Positions 39,801-43,735 are shown, numbered from the stretch's first letter. The stretch: DNA of 64,000 nt from Siphonodentalium dalli (GCA_032622095.1 CP136063.1:115340723-115404722); one strand, 5' to 3'. Translations and numbers: made by a program. The notes: generated by a model from the sequence alone, not told the origin.

Positions 39801-40244
39801 AATCAGAATTAACGCTCGCAAATTACTATTTCCTTGGCTTCGGGGGTAAAAAATATTTGATTCGAGTCAAGGAACCCACCTATCAAAGCTCAGAGTGATC
39901 AGATATCAATTTTTTAAATCAAATATTTTTTCACCACCGATAATATTAAGTGGCCCAGGTTCAGATTAAAAAAAAAATCTCACACCAGTTCTTCATCGAA
40001 TAACGTAGTCCAAGTGTCCGCAAATAAAACATTTGGCTGTATATTTTCAGGTGTGGAGAAAGTTCCTATAATGACATCACTACAGTCGACAGAAGAGATA
40101 TCTGTTCTGATGGACTCACTGGTTGAGGAGTGCTCGAAATTCAACTTGAAACAGTACAACGAGTTTATTGATTCTGGTTTAGAATGTGATGAATACAAAG
40201 AAATTCTGGACAATTTACGTGATTTATCAGACTGCTATAAGTGA
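1917..40244 (+). CDS. MSTO1: MSTO1 (Misato), gene span of nine C-terminal exons; 5' part outside the window
   Basis: Misato/DML1 proteins are tubulin/FtsZ-like cytosolic proteins that govern mitochondrial distribution and fusion in animals; in flies Misato also acts with the TCP-1 chaperonin on tubulin and mitotic microtubules. Nine exons (1917-2055, 7473-7596, 8060-8194, 13160-13312, 22192-22323, 24967-25148, 36520-36615, 37308-37423, 40051-40244) join in consistent phase into a 2-nt remainder plus 423 codons including the TGA. Diagnostic stretches are VWSEFLGLHLHPKSI, FVEECDHLQ/GFHILADTY, TSAILAASLDNLTLPYR, CTTAEEV, VAPYPHIF and a C-terminus ending LSDCYK. The order and spacing match human MSTO1 from about residue 150 to the end. 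The human protein has a ~10-residue tail beyond this stop. Introns range from 463 bp to 11.4 kb and are filled with repeats. The coding sequence shows no frameshift or stop, so the gene looks functional. Confidence 0.95.
2199..2282. repeat. Short tandem duplication
   Basis: Three adjacent copies of a 25-33-bp phrase containing TTTGACCCATTATATGCA (the third reads TTTGACCTATT). Located in MSTO1 intron 1. Confidence 0.8.
2283..4640 (+). repeat. Modular repeat with ~160-bp tandem core (array 1)
   Basis: A head segment (about 2533-2590: TTTAGCTCAACTTTACTTTG... then TTTGAGCTATTGCCATGG) is followed by about seven head-to-tail units of 159-163 bp (about 2640-3900). Each carries AACATGGCCGCCAGCAGCC, a 'cat cttggattttactctttgcatgac' phrase and TTTGTCATGGATGTTGACAT. 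Diverged units follow, with a tail phrase near 4118-4160 (AAGTTGAGCTACAGTGTCAT). The core period was measured at 3361, 3523, 3682 and 3845. The head-core-tail architecture recalls bivalve 'pearl' elements, regarded as non-autonomous Helentrons; that link is an inference. The short open frames here are not genes. Confidence 0.8.
4641..5074. other. No recognisable feature
   Basis: Unique-looking intron sequence between two satellite-core elements. No exon-like frame matches MSTO1. Confidence 0.5.
5080..6215 (+). repeat. Modular repeat with ~160-bp tandem core (array 2)
   Basis: Starts with the same head as array 1 (TTTAGCTCAACTTTACTTTG, then TTTGAGCTATTGTCATGG). It runs through six core units (CAGCCATCTTGG-type anchors at 5256, 5416, 5574, 5727, 5890, 6053; spacing 153-163 bp) and ends with the tail CAGGTTGAGCTACAGTGTCA near 6165. 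The shared head and tail show these are element copies with variable core number rather than a simple satellite. Confidence 0.82.
6310..7352 (+). repeat. Modular repeat, diverged variant (array 3)
   Basis: A further head (TAAAGTTGAGCTATTGCCATGG) is followed by diverged units with anchors AACATGGCTGCCAGCAGCC, CTTCATATGTAGCTTCAGG and TTTGGCACACCCTACAGA. It closes with the same tail, CCAAGTTGAGCTACAGTGTC at about 7319. Units are longer and less regular than in arrays 1 and 2, so this copy looks older. Confidence 0.7.
7473..7596 (+). CDS. MSTO1: MSTO1 exon b
   Basis: Acceptor CCATTTCAG|TG and donor CTACAG|GTAAAA. The first base completes an Asn codon with the AA left by the previous exon; the exon ends in phase 0. 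It encodes a segment containing DVYGLGSQTF and ending FFVEECDHLQ, matching the FYVEECDYLQ signature of vertebrate MSTO1. Confidence 0.95.
8060..8194 (+). CDS. MSTO1: MSTO1 exon c
   Basis: 45 codons, phase 0 at both ends, acceptor CATTTTCAG|GG and donor TTAT|GTAAGT. It encodes GFHILADTYNSFGGASS followed by a segment with LDDEFSSKAIFTFG. This matches GFQILCDLHDGFSGVGAK...LQDEYSGRGIITWG of human MSTO1 and lies in the glycine-rich tubulin-like core. Confidence 0.96.
8249..8436. mobile_element. TTAA-flanked MITE, family A (copy 2)
   Basis: 188 bp with exact TTAA duplications at 8245-8248 and 8437-8440. Termini are CCCTTTGATGACTGG and CCTCATGAAAGGG; the interior is GTGCCAGTGCATTCTC with an inverted partner. 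piggyBac-type end structure. It lies just 51 bp downstream of MSTO1 exon c. Confidence 0.88.
8441..9135. other. No recognisable feature
   Basis: AT-rich intron 3 sequence with no recognisable exon or repeat boundary. An unexplained phrase (GGCATAGTGGCATGCCCTAC) was noted near 8528. Confidence 0.45.
9136..11990. mobile_element. 2.85-kb dispersed repeat, copy 1
   Basis: Starts ACTAGCAGGGTTACCCGGCG and ends with a (CAGA)n run, then TTCGCAAATATAGATATAGA. A second, closely similar, full-length copy in the same orientation lies at 55795-58642. The second half (about 10680-11830) is a series of ~145-bp diverged units, each with an AAACCACAC-type phrase, CTCGTATCA/CTCATATCATGG, and GGTGGAAATCGGCGAC. 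The simple-repeat tail would suit a non-LTR retroelement, but no reverse transcriptase frame remains. Classification is unknown. Confidence 0.75.
12177..12437. mobile_element. TTAA-flanked MITE, family A (copy 3)
   Basis: Left flank TTAA then CACTTCCATGACTGGAG; right end CCGTCATGAAATGG followed by TTAA. The interior carries two TATATAAGAGAAT hairpin blocks, longer than in copy 2. The terminal CCC is decayed at both ends. Confidence 0.75.
12624..12773. mobile_element. TTAA-flanked MITE, family B (copy 2, internally deleted)
   Basis: 150 bp with TTAA at 12620-12623 and 12774-12777. Ends are CCCTTTATGTACTAAATG and CATTTAGTATAGAAAGGG. It is about 100 bp shorter than the 250-265-bp copies and lacks the left half of the central hairpin. 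Confidence 0.82.
12778..13159. other. No recognisable feature
   Basis: End of MSTO1 intron 3. Only the acceptor tract TTATTTTATTTCAG is recognisable. Confidence 0.5.
13160..13312 (+). CDS. MSTO1: MSTO1 exon d
   Basis: 51 codons, phase 0 at both ends, acceptor TTTATTTCAG|AC and donor TATAAT|GTGAGT. It encodes a histidine-rich start (TDRHRAHRCINSLLSYHSHC), then EHSSLFLPLSMS, and ends VSLPYLKYN. The human counterpart is LTAHSSLVCPLSLGG...VSFPYLHYD. Confidence 0.93.
13784..14054. mobile_element. Tc1/mariner-type palindromic MITE
   Basis: 271 bp flanked by TA on both sides. Long inverted repeats begin CAGTAATGCCCTAAATAATC and end in its complement. The arms (about 120 bp) continue through TTTAGTCGGAAATATGGC and meet at a short spacer with a duplicated TTAGTATCCAG. 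TA duplication and CAGT termini fit Tc1/mariner; no transposase. A one-armed copy lies at 48009. Confidence 0.85.
14540..14635. repeat. Imperfect hairpin
   Basis: About 45-bp arms from CACAGGCCCCTAGAGAAAAT to its near complement ending GGCCTGTG, meeting at ACTATACCAGTGGTATAGT. Probably a small MITE; the target duplication is not clear. Confidence 0.75.
14714..15002. mobile_element. Foldback MITE with TATAAGCGAGAT ends
   Basis: About 290 bp of inverted repeat. Arms of roughly 130 bp run from AAGCGAGATTACTGAATCAC to a centre of repeated TTCCATATATGG and GAATATTCATGA motifs. A fragment with the same centre and right arm lies at 53780-53935. No protein. Confidence 0.8.
15003..15760. other. No recognisable feature
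   Basis: Intron 4 sequence without a clear repeat boundary. Two short open frames (15209-15439 +, 15464-15652 -) have no recognisable composition or motif. Confidence 0.45.
15761..15811. repeat. (TA)n microsatellite
   Basis: About 50 bp of uninterrupted alternating T and A, about 50 bp before the DIRS-like element. Confidence 0.97.
15886..16056. repeat. Left inverted terminal repeat of the DIRS-like element
   Basis: Begins GTATCTTGCCCACTGAAC and runs to GCCATATTTTTATCCC. Reverse complement of 20528-20699 apart from one T-run length difference, so the two arms are very recent or have been homogenised. Confidence 0.93.
16751..16855 (+). repeat. ~100-bp GC-rich internal repeat, copy 1 of 3
   Basis: Contains TCCTCTAATTGGCGTAATTA, GCGATAGTCACACC and GGTTGGGGCTACCCATCGAA. 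Related copies lie at 17211-17310 and 18353-18455, all inside the DIRS-like body and in the same orientation. Confidence 0.85.
17211..17310 (+). repeat. ~100-bp GC-rich internal repeat, copy 2 of 3
   Basis: GTGTTCCTCTAATTGGCGTA, then GGGCGATAGTCACACC and GGTTGGGGCTACCCATTGAA. The match continues weakly downstream (CCTGGACTATCGAATGGGAC against the CTGGACTATTGACAGGGAC of copy 3). Confidence 0.85.
18353..18455 (+). repeat. ~100-bp GC-rich internal repeat, copy 3 of 3
   Basis: GTGTTCCCTTCATTGGCGTA, then GATGATAGTCCCACC and GGTTGGGGCTACCCATCAAA. Spacing between copies is uneven (about 460 and 1140 bp), so this is not a simple tandem array. Confidence 0.85.
19985..20008. repeat. Poly-G run (24 nt)
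   Basis: Homopolymer interrupted only at its right edge; its length in an assembly is unreliable. Confidence 0.95.
20397..20480. repeat. Internal complementary region of the DIRS-like element
   Basis: The first part (TACCATATAGTTCAGTGGGC and AAGATAC) is complementary to the outer left terminal repeat. The second part (CTAAAATAGTAAAATATATA then TCTCC, AGTATCTTGCCCACTGAAC) is complementary to the outer right terminal repeat. In DIRS1 this region templates joining of the ends. Confidence 0.75.
20528..20699. repeat. Right inverted terminal repeat of the DIRS-like element
   Basis: Complement of 15886-16056. It continues outward for about 30 bp (TCTAGGAGATATATATTTTA) to about 20730, where the left copy is only weakly similar. 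Confidence 0.93.
20731..21030. other. No recognisable feature
   Basis: Intron sequence between the DIRS-like element and the next dispersed repeat. Confidence 0.5.
21031..22165 (+). repeat. Dispersed repeat (TTTGTTCAAATGGGGTCACC family), copy 1
   Basis: Has recurring ~200-bp blocks with TATTTGGTATG-like, TTCAGATTTGTTCAAATGGGG and CATAACTGTATGTCTCTATA phrases, then a 3' module (about 21708-22165) ending CACAGTCTTTGACTGTCTTG. The stretch 21350-22165 is matched nearly base for base at 31255-32092, and partly at 27570-28135. The repeat stops about 26 bp before the acceptor of MSTO1 exon e. Confidence 0.85.
22192..22323 (+). CDS. MSTO1: MSTO1 exon e
   Basis: 44 codons, phase 0 at both ends, acceptor with a long T run ending CTGCAG|GC and donor AGAAAG|GTGAGC. 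It encodes DYHTSAILAASLDNLTLPYR followed by a segment ending NGLGRK. The human match is FHCSAILATALDTVTVPYR...FCGKK. This is one of the best-conserved parts of the protein. Confidence 0.96.
22324..22940. other. No recognisable feature
   Basis: Start of MSTO1 intron 5. The frame of exon e stays open past the donor for a further 45 codons, but this extension has no counterpart in Misato and the GTGAGC donor is strong. Confidence 0.5.
22941..23081. repeat. Hairpin enclosing a short TTAGGG tract
   Basis: Arms of ~30 bp (GGTATGTCCTTCATGTAAGA and its complement TCTTACATGAAGGACATGCC) enclose 23008-23040, which contains three perfect GTTAGG-type telomeric repeats plus degenerate ones. Confidence 0.8.
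23443..23707. mobile_element. TTAA-flanked MITE, family B (copy 3)
   Basis: 265 bp after an exact TTAA (23439-23442). Left end CCCTTTCTATACTAAATGG; right end TTAATATAGAAAGAG followed by CTAA. Contains the AATGTTCAGATAATAAGT half of the family hairpin and, after an insertion of ATGCAAGTC-type sequence, the partner half. Confidence 0.82.
23712..24137. other. No recognisable feature
   Basis: Intron 5 sequence between two MITEs. The open frame 23949-24167 shows no domain and runs into the next element. Confidence 0.45.
24142..24453. mobile_element. TTAA-flanked MITE, family C
   Basis: 312 bp with exact TTAA at 24138-24141 and 24454-24457. Perfect terminal inverted repeats read CCTCTTCGCTGCTA and TAGCAGCGAAGAGG. 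Interior motif TACGGACGTAAAAGTG with GTCCGTAGGTACTACGGACC. piggyBac-type ends; a fragment of the left part lies at 40670-40830. Confidence 0.88.
24740..24934. mobile_element. TTAA-flanked MITE, family B (copy 4, opposite orientation)
   Basis: TTAA at 24736-24739 and 24935-24938. Contains AAATACTCATAGATGAGTAG and ends CCATTTAGTATAGAAAGG. It sits only 32 bp upstream of MSTO1 exon f, and the central hairpin is deleted. Confidence 0.78.
24967..25148 (+). CDS. MSTO1: MSTO1 exon f
   Basis: Acceptor TTTTCTTATAG|TG, donor AACAG|GTTCAG (GT, otherwise weak). Phase 0 start, two bases left at the end. It encodes CASLSACFPFPLMEDGTMV, then a variable middle, and MQSCTLRGIPAGHVN. The human anchors are AGAIIPFPL and QSVVLRGIDRACH. 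Confidence 0.93.
25243..25740 (+). repeat. TTTAGCTCACCTGAG-type dispersed repeat, copy 1
   Basis: A prelude with twofold TTTCATTTGGCAAAA phrases is followed by TTTTTAGCTCACCTGAGACG, GAGCTATAGTCATCACTCC, a (CCGT)n microsatellite (about 25362-25412), CAACAATTCTTTAAACATC and two blocks with TTCAGATTTGTTCAAATGAG. Such repeats are common in molluscan genomes (general knowledge). Confidence 0.85.
25740..25950. repeat. A/T-rich tract and 3' module of the dispersed repeat
   Basis: About 120 bp of almost pure A/T, then ACATCTTCGGGGGGTAGGTA and TTACCACACTAAATTTGGTT, which recur at 32150-32230. It appears to be the end of the same repeat family. Confidence 0.65.
26291..26385. repeat. Hairpin with GGTTCCCAGAGGGTGAATTT arm, copy 1
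   Basis: Arms GTAGAATGAGGTTCCCAGAG and GTATGAGGACCTCATTCTGC-like enclose GCTACCCTGCATGGCAGGCT. A related hairpin is at 26588-26670, suggesting a small duplicated MITE. Confidence 0.65.
26588..26670. repeat. Hairpin with GGTTCCCAGATGGTGAATTT arm, copy 2
   Basis: Same outer phrase as the hairpin at 26291. The arms here are GATGGTGAATTTGGTGATGC and GCATCACTACATTCACCC-like. Less symmetric than copy 1. Confidence 0.6.
26750..27300 (+). repeat. Diverged dispersed-repeat blocks
   Basis: Carries the (CCAT)n/TCAACAATTG phrase and TTCAGATTTGTTCAAATAAG blocks of the TTTAGCTCACCTGAG family, without a clear head. Confidence 0.65.
27304..27664 (+). repeat. TTTAGCTCACCTGAG-type dispersed repeat, copy 2
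   Basis: GAGCTCACCTGAGACGAAGC, a short (CCGT/CCAT) stretch, then TTCAGATTTGTTCAAATGAG. It ends by joining the GTGGGACCAGAGACATAACT block shared with 21520 and 31420. Confidence 0.82.
27950..28135 (+). repeat. 3' module of the dispersed repeat, fragment (copy 3)
   Basis: Matches 21970-22165 and 31850-32092 (CTGTTTAGATCTACTTCTTT to CACAGTCTTTGACTGTCTTG). About 285 bp of unrelated sequence (27665-27949, starting with a CAGTCGACGTAAACATC palindrome-like stretch) separates it from the block at 27570-27664. Confidence 0.8.
28200..28255 (+). other. Exon-like segment in MSTO1 intron 6, probably not in the main mRNA
   Basis: 56 nt with good splice-like borders (CTGACTTACAG|AC and CAGTG|GTATGT). It is open in the MSTO1 frame, but its length is not a multiple of three, and including it puts exon g out of frame with an early TAA. 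Joining exon f directly to exon g restores the conserved frame and spacing, so the main mRNA should skip it. It could be a decoy or an NMD-triggering exon. Confidence 0.35.
28256..29160. other. No coding feature; one repeat fragment
   Basis: Mostly unique intron sequence. The stretch 28785-28885 repeats the TTTCATTTGGCAAACATTTT phrase seen before the repeat at 25243. Confidence 0.5.
29172..29442. mobile_element. Inverted-repeat MITE (GGCCCATGG ends)
   Basis: About 270 bp. The left arm AAAGGCCCATGGACAGTAAT and on to ACCAATTATATT pairs with a right arm running AATATAATTGGTCATATGAT to ACTGTGCCATGGGTC. A second inner pair (GTACCCCATTTGTG / ACACAAATGGGGTA) continues the palindrome. Target duplication not resolved. 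Confidence 0.78.
29640..30500 (+). repeat. TTTAGCTCACCTGAG-type dispersed repeat, copy 3, with preceding repeat
   Basis: 29640-29955 carries a (CTGT)n/GTCCGTAGACACTTT-type repeat followed by an A-rich tract. From 29955 comes TTTTTAGCTCACCTGAGACG with three successive TTCAGATTTGTTC blocks to about 30490. This is the longest copy of the block series in the window. Confidence 0.82.
30501..30870. other. No recognisable feature
   Basis: Intron 6 sequence with a C/A-rich stretch (about 30547-30595), followed by the poly-G run. Confidence 0.45.
30871..30889. repeat. Poly-G run (19 nt)
   Basis: Homopolymer inside a sequence that also occurs at 27241 without the long run (GGATGTCTCCACAGTGTTGG), so the run expanded in one copy. 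Confidence 0.93.
30927..32230 (+). repeat. TTTAGCTCACCTGAG-type dispersed repeat, copy 4, with complete 3' module
   Basis: Head AAGCTCACCTGAGAAGAAGC, blocks to about 31587, then the 3' module 31588-32092 nearly identical to 21708-22165. It is followed by an A-rich tract and the TTACCACACCAAATTTGGTT end. An internal triplication of TTTGGTAATTTCAAGGTAGA-like sequence lies at 31865-31920. This is the best-preserved copy for defining the family. Confidence 0.85.
32556..33287 (+). repeat. Left arm of the foldback element
   Basis: Begins CACACTGTACAATCGG and ends GGCGTTTTTGTAGAATTG. Contains several spaced ACCAGTG motifs near the terminus, which could be transposase-binding repeats (inference). 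Confidence 0.92.
33288..34340. repeat. Spacer of the foldback element with nested inverted repeat
   Basis: No protein frame. A ~35-bp inverted pair lies at 33288-33320 (GTTGGTGCTGTA, then CGCTATGTGGAAATAT) and 33800-33838 (ATATTTCCACATAGCGC, then ACAGCACCAACC), with the left partner directly abutting the left arm. This may mark a second, nested element of ~550 bp. Confidence 0.7.
34341..35085 (-). repeat. Right arm of the foldback element
   Basis: Complement of the left arm. Begins CAATTCTACAAAAAACGCC and ends GCGAGCCGATTGGACAGTGTG. It is about 13 bp longer than the left arm because of small indels. Confidence 0.92.
35215..35300. repeat. Fragment of MITE family A
   Basis: TTTAACCCAAGGCTGTGGTG, then GTGCAGCATTACAGATCC and CAGTGCATTCTCTTATATA. 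One end only, in reverse orientation; the rest is missing. Confidence 0.6.
35306..35667. other. No recognisable feature
   Basis: AT-rich intron sequence. Includes GGGATGGGTTAACATCTGCC but no paired MITE end. Confidence 0.45.
35668..36260 (+). repeat. Dispersed repeat with TATACCCCC head and three internal blocks
   Basis: Head AATTATACCCCCACTTTCGA, GGGGGGTATACTGGATTGAC, then three ~150-bp blocks each with ATTCTGTCCGACTTAATAAC or similar and TATGAACCGATTTCAATAAT. It ends near ACGGTGGGGGTATGCTAGCA. A distantly similar repeat occurs at 40858. Confidence 0.75.
36520..36615 (+). CDS. MSTO1: MSTO1 exon g
   Basis: Acceptor TTACATTTCAG|GA, donor CTCAA|GTATGT. The first base completes an Arg codon with AG from exon f, and two bases (AA) remain at the end. 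It encodes SQCTTAEEVIQLYLTEMY, matching human HACTTGEEILAQYLQQQ. Confidence 0.93.
36711..36970. mobile_element. TTAA-flanked MITE, family B (copy 5, reverse)
   Basis: TTAA at 36707-36710. Left end CCCAATACTAAATAAATACC; right end CCATTCAGTATAGAAAGGG followed by ATAA. The central hairpin around AGATAATAAGTTCAACAAAC is complete. It lies within the short intron 7. Confidence 0.8.
36975..37307. other. No recognisable feature
   Basis: Second half of MSTO1 intron 7. An isolated TTAACACGTTGACTGCCGAC stretch near 37032, with GAGTTGGCAGTCACC 58 bp later, looks like a remnant of another short inverted-repeat element. Confidence 0.45.
37308..37423 (+). CDS. MSTO1: MSTO1 exon h
   Basis: Acceptor ACAATTTTCAG|TG, donor ATCAAG|GTATGA. 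The first base completes Asn with the previous AA, and one base (G) remains. It encodes DPCNVVAPYPHIFRSNVT, matching LTPCRVAPPYPHLFSSCS of human MSTO1, then a basic loop (GRERLRNQ). Confidence 0.95.
37530..37764. mobile_element. TTAA-flanked MITE, family A (copy 4)
   Basis: 235 bp with exact TTAA at 37526-37529 and 37765-37768. Ends CCCATTCATGACCGTAGC and CTCCCATCATCAAAGGG. It contains the paired TATATAAGAGAATGCATTGG blocks. Confidence 0.87.
37770..38310. other. No coding feature; partial dispersed repeat
   Basis: Intron 8 sequence. 37985-38080 has a poly-G patch and GTCCGTCAGTGTGTCTGTCC, as in the heads of other dispersed repeats, but no family match could be fixed. Confidence 0.4.
38315..39085. 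repeat. Dispersed repeat (GATGGGTGGGATCCTCGACTC family), copy 1
   Basis: Shares two blocks with 54085-54580: an early ATCGAGTTACAACAACA / CATCAAGTTACAACAACA block and a late TTTGATGGGTGGGATCCTCG, TTACCCCCGAAGCTGAAG block. The late block also occurs inverted at 39780-39945, so 38315-39945 may be one element with inverted ends. Confidence 0.65.
39780..39945. repeat. Inverted copy of the late block of the preceding repeat
   Basis: CTTGGCTTCGGGGGTAAAAA, GATTCGAGTCAAGGAACC and CACCTATCAAAGCTCAGAG are complements of 38960-39060. The pair encloses about 0.8 kb of A/T-rich sequence. Confidence 0.75.
40051..40244 (+). CDS. MSTO1: MSTO1 exon i (last, with stop codon)
   Basis: Acceptor TATATTTTCAG|GT. 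The first two bases complete Gly with the G of exon h. It encodes VEKVPIMTSLQSTEEISVLM, then NLKQYNEFIDSGLECDEYKE, ending LSDCYK and TGA at 40242-40244. The human match is [20 protein letters not shown]...ASFMDAGVEHDDVAEL...AQCYQ. The C-terminus is about ten residues shorter than in human. Confidence 0.96.
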
Positions 40245-40249
40245 CAGAT

Positions 40250-40255
40250 AATAAA
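40250..40255 (+). promoter_or_regulatory. Possible polyadenylation signal of MSTO1
   Basis: Canonical AATAAA six bases after the stop codon; no other AATAAA was seen within the next ~300 bp. If used, the 3' UTR would be only about 25-35 nt. Confidence 0.35.
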
Positions 40256-40660
40256 TAATTTTAATTTATTTCAAATAGTCTGTCGTTAAGGGGAAAGTAA
40301 TCCTGTTTGTTAGTAGTGACATACACCTTTATATTTTACGAACATTCAATGTATAATAGAAGGTGAGGACCTCTGATAAAAAAAAAATTCAGAATCAGGG
40401 AACTAAATGAAACTGAAGAGTCTCAACCCAAAGGCTGCACTTTTTGTGGGATGTAACCGATATAGTAACTGAATCCATCTATCTCTTTGCCCAGGTAGGA
40501 CTGATGAAATATGTGTGGATCAGGGATTTTTCTACCTATTTTGCAAAAGGGTTAAGGGCCCTTTCCATTGGGGAAAATTTGTGCCATTGAGGCTAATAAT
40601 TGGGAATATTAGGGAAGATAGAAACAAGAATTTTCATTGTGAAACTCAGTATAATCCAAC
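40256..40660. other. No recognisable feature (MSTO1 3' flank)
   Basis: Intergenic sequence with an A9 run. No further exon or RNA gene. Confidence 0.5.
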
Positions 40661-40666
40661 AATTTA

Positions 40667-40830
40667 ACCTCTTCACTGCTAACTCACACTTTTGGGCCAT
40701 TGAAGTTATCACCATTTTCCAGTGGAAAAATATAACGGGAATATCACGCAAACCCTACTTTAAATACAATGGTTTCGATGCACCAATCTCTGAGTTCTTA
40801 GATTATTATATAGAAAGCAGCTTGTCAGTC
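40667..40830. repeat. Fragment of MITE family C
   Basis: TTAACCTCTTCACTGCTAAC at the left end and later GGGAATATCACGCAAACC, ACCAATCTCTGAGTTCTTAG (complement of CTCAGAGATTGGTGC in the 24142 copy). The middle is rearranged and the right end missing. Confidence 0.65.
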
Positions 40831-40857
40831 TGTCCCTCTGTCCATAGACTGAACTTT

Positions 40858-41345
40858 TATTGTCCCCCGACGTTCTGAAAGAAAAGGGGGACTATAGAAA
40901 CGGGCTCTGTCCATCCATTCATCCATCCGTCCATCACACTTTTGAGTACCTTTGTGGTGTATTCATCTCCTCCTACAGATTTCATCCCAGAGATTTGAAA
41001 CTTCAGAATATTGTTGCCCATATATTGAAGATGTACAACATGTATATAGATGACAGAAAAATATTTTTTGACAGAGTTATTATCCCTTTTCGACTTAGAA
41101 AATTTCAACATTTTTTATAATTTTCTGTATGAGGGTACCTTCATGATGTAATCAACTCCTCCTACAGTTTTCATCCTAGAGATTTGAAACTTCAGCATAT
41201 TGTTGCCCATATATTGAAGATGTGCAACATGTATATAAATGACGGAAAAATGATTTTTTGACAGAGTTATTATCCCTTTTCGACTTAGAAAATTTCAACA
41301 TTTTTTATAATTTTCTGTATGAGGGTACCTTCATGGTCTAATCAA
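40858..41345 (+). repeat. Dispersed repeat with two ~190-bp direct repeats
   Basis: Head TGTCCCCCGACGTTCTGAAA, AGGGGGACTATAGAAACGGG. Then 40950-41135 and 41138-41340 are near-identical, each with CTCCTACAG, TCATCC, ATTGTTGCCCATATATTGAA and TTATCCCTTTTCGACTTAG. Short open frames here on both strands are repeat-derived. Confidence 0.88.
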
Positions 41346-41875
41346 CTCCGCCTACAGTTTACAAAGTTATTAACCCTTTTCTATAACAAAGCGGCATCGA
41401 CTTGCCACGTTGTCGGGGAACACTGTGGTCAGCTGACCTTTTATTTCTACATTTTTGGATCAATATTTTGGAAGCTTGGCACAGATATTTAGTACCACGG
41501 AAACCTGTGATTATGGGTTATGGAGTTTGTGGAGTTATCCCCCTTGTTCGACTAAAACATTTCGCAACATCCAGTATTTGGTCCGAGCTTGCATTTCTAC
41601 ATTTTTCGGTTAATCAAATCAGAAGTCAGTCTGTTCATCTATGTGATTGTCTGATATCCCTTACCAGAGCATAGAACATTTCGCCACTGGCTGCCATGTG
41701 GGAGTATCCTTAGTCCCATTGTGACAGCTCAGCTTTAGTTTATTCCAGTATTTGTCTCTCAACATTAGGAGGACTATGGTAATCAGCTATGTCTGGCCGT
41801 CTTGTCTAGCCATCTGTGAATCCGTCTGATTCCTTGTCCAGATGTTAACTCCAGTTGAAATTATGACATTTTCCC
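41346..41875. other. No coding feature
   Basis: Continues the preceding repeat in diverged form (TTATCCCCCTTGTTCGAC near 41535) and ends at a tail phrase shared with the satellite-core elements. Confidence 0.45.
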
Positions 41876-42215
41876 CTCTCCAAGTTGAGCTACAGTGTCA
41901 TCGACACTTTCATTTTACTTAGAAATCAGTTTTTGGGTTGTCCGGTTGATAACTTGAGTATTATTCAACAGAATTTCTTGATATTTGGTATGAAACGTGG
42001 TTCTCATTTGAGAAGACGCAGACCAAGTTCGATTCGATCATGGTCTGATGATTTCTGTCAGAGTTATGTTTCTTTTTTTTTACTAAGAAATTGCAGTTGT
42101 TGGGTTGTCTGGTTGATAATTTGAGCAATATTCAACAGAATTTCTTGATATGTGGTTCTCATTTGAGAAGACACAGGCCAAGTTTGATTTTGGTCATGGT
42201 CTGATGATTTGCGAT
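41876..42215 (+). repeat. Satellite-element tail phrase plus two ~160-bp direct repeats
   Basis: CCAAGTTGAGCTACAGTGTC (41880) is the tail shared by arrays 1-3. It is followed by two copies (about 41925-42085 and 42086-42212) containing TATTCAACAGAATTTCTTGA, TGGTTCTCATTTGAGAAGAC and GGTCATGGTCTGATGATT-like text. Confidence 0.78.
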
Positions 42216-42890
42216 GCCACATAAGACGTCATGACAGTTTTAGAGAAATCAACAACTAAATTCAGACTATATCAACACATGGCGTTCATTGCAAGATGTT
42301 TCACGATCTATGAACGTTTGGTGTTGCATTAACTACGCCACTGTAATTTGGAGGGGTGACCTTGGAAATAGTGCTGAAATCCATATTTGGCTGCCATTTT
42401 TTGCTGTGTGACAAATGGATTCAGAATCCGTGATAATTTTGCCATAAGAAAACATTAGTCCTAATAATTCCTTTTTATGGTGACACCTCCCTCCATCCAC
42501 GCCTGGGCTAAATGTTGTTTCATAAGTGTATCAAGGAAAAACCTAATCTATATAAGTTATATTTTTTCTGACCTATTTTATTGACAGGAATGTTGGAGGT
42601 CTCCATCCTATTTATACTAATTATTCTGATGAAAATATATGATTCCAGATTGCTCTAAAAATGTCAATTTTTTCAACTCACCATCCCAATTGCAACATGC
42701 CATAGCTTAATGTCATTTCCACTGTCGCCCATGAGGTCCCAGTAATATAAATATATAATCCACCCCATCATACCTTCCAGTAAAGGCGGGGGGTAGTAAA
42801 AAATGTGCAGGAAGGTATACCGTTTTTTTTTTTGCATCTGGCATTTTCGGGACCCACCACCCCCAAACCTGCACAAAAAATATTTTGTTT
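42216..42890. other. No recognisable feature
   Basis: Intergenic spacer with no paired repeat or conserved frame. Confidence 0.45.
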
Positions 42891-42897
42891 ACACCCA

Positions 42898-42917
42898 CCC
42901 CCCCCCCCCCCCCCCCC
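42898..42917. repeat. Poly-C run (20 nt)
   Basis: Homopolymer; length uncertain in any assembly. Confidence 0.93.
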
Positions 42918-42959
42918 AAATTTTACTAATTTTGGTCCAAAACTGCATGTAAATGCTAC

Positions 42960-43735
42960 GTATATAAATACTCATACCACTGGGAACTTATCTCCTTTAG
43001 TCAGATTCAAAATTGAATCCATTGCCGCATACCATTGGGAACTTATCTCCTTTAGTCAGATTCAAAATTGAATCCATTGCCGCACCCTGCAGTCCGCATT
43101 TATTGGAGAATTGAATTTAAAATTTAGCATGTTTTGGATCACTTCTAGATATGAGCTATCGAATTTGATTGAAGTTCGATGAAAAACATGGCCACTGGCA
43201 GCCATCTTGTATTTTACTCTTTGCATGATTAAATCCTTTGCCACACCCTACAGACCACATCCATCATCACCAAACTTCATATGGATCTTTTGGGTGAACT
43301 CTAGATGGGAGTCATAAAATTTGTTCGTATTTCATTGAAAAACATGGCCAGCAGTAGCCATCTTGGATTTTACTCTTTGTATGATTAAATTCTTCGGCAC
43401 ACCCTGCAGACCACCTGCCTCATCCGATCTTCACCAAACTTCATAGGGCTCTAGATGGGACCCATAAATTTTTTTCTGAAATTCGGTTAAAAAACGTCAG
43501 CAGCCATCTTGAATTTTAAATTTCAATCCATCGCCACACCCTGCAGCCAGCATTTATTGGAGAATTGTTTTGAAAATGTTCAGGCATGTTTTGGATTACC
43601 TCTAGACAGGAGCTATCGAATTTGAACGATTTCGATGAAAAACATGGCCGCCAGCAGCCATCTTGGATTTTAATCTTTGCTTGACTAAATCCTTTGCCAC
43701 ACCCTACAGATGGGTATACCCTGTTCATCCAGCAA
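42960..43735 (+). repeat. Satellite-core element, diverged fragment (array 4)
   Basis: Units carry AACATGGCCACTGGCAGCC, ATTTTACTCTTTGCATGA and CACACCCTACAGACCACATC, as in array 3. A local direct duplication of ACTTATCTCCTTTAGTCAGA with CAAAATTGAATCCATTGCCG lies at 42982-43080. No head or tail was identified. Confidence 0.75.
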
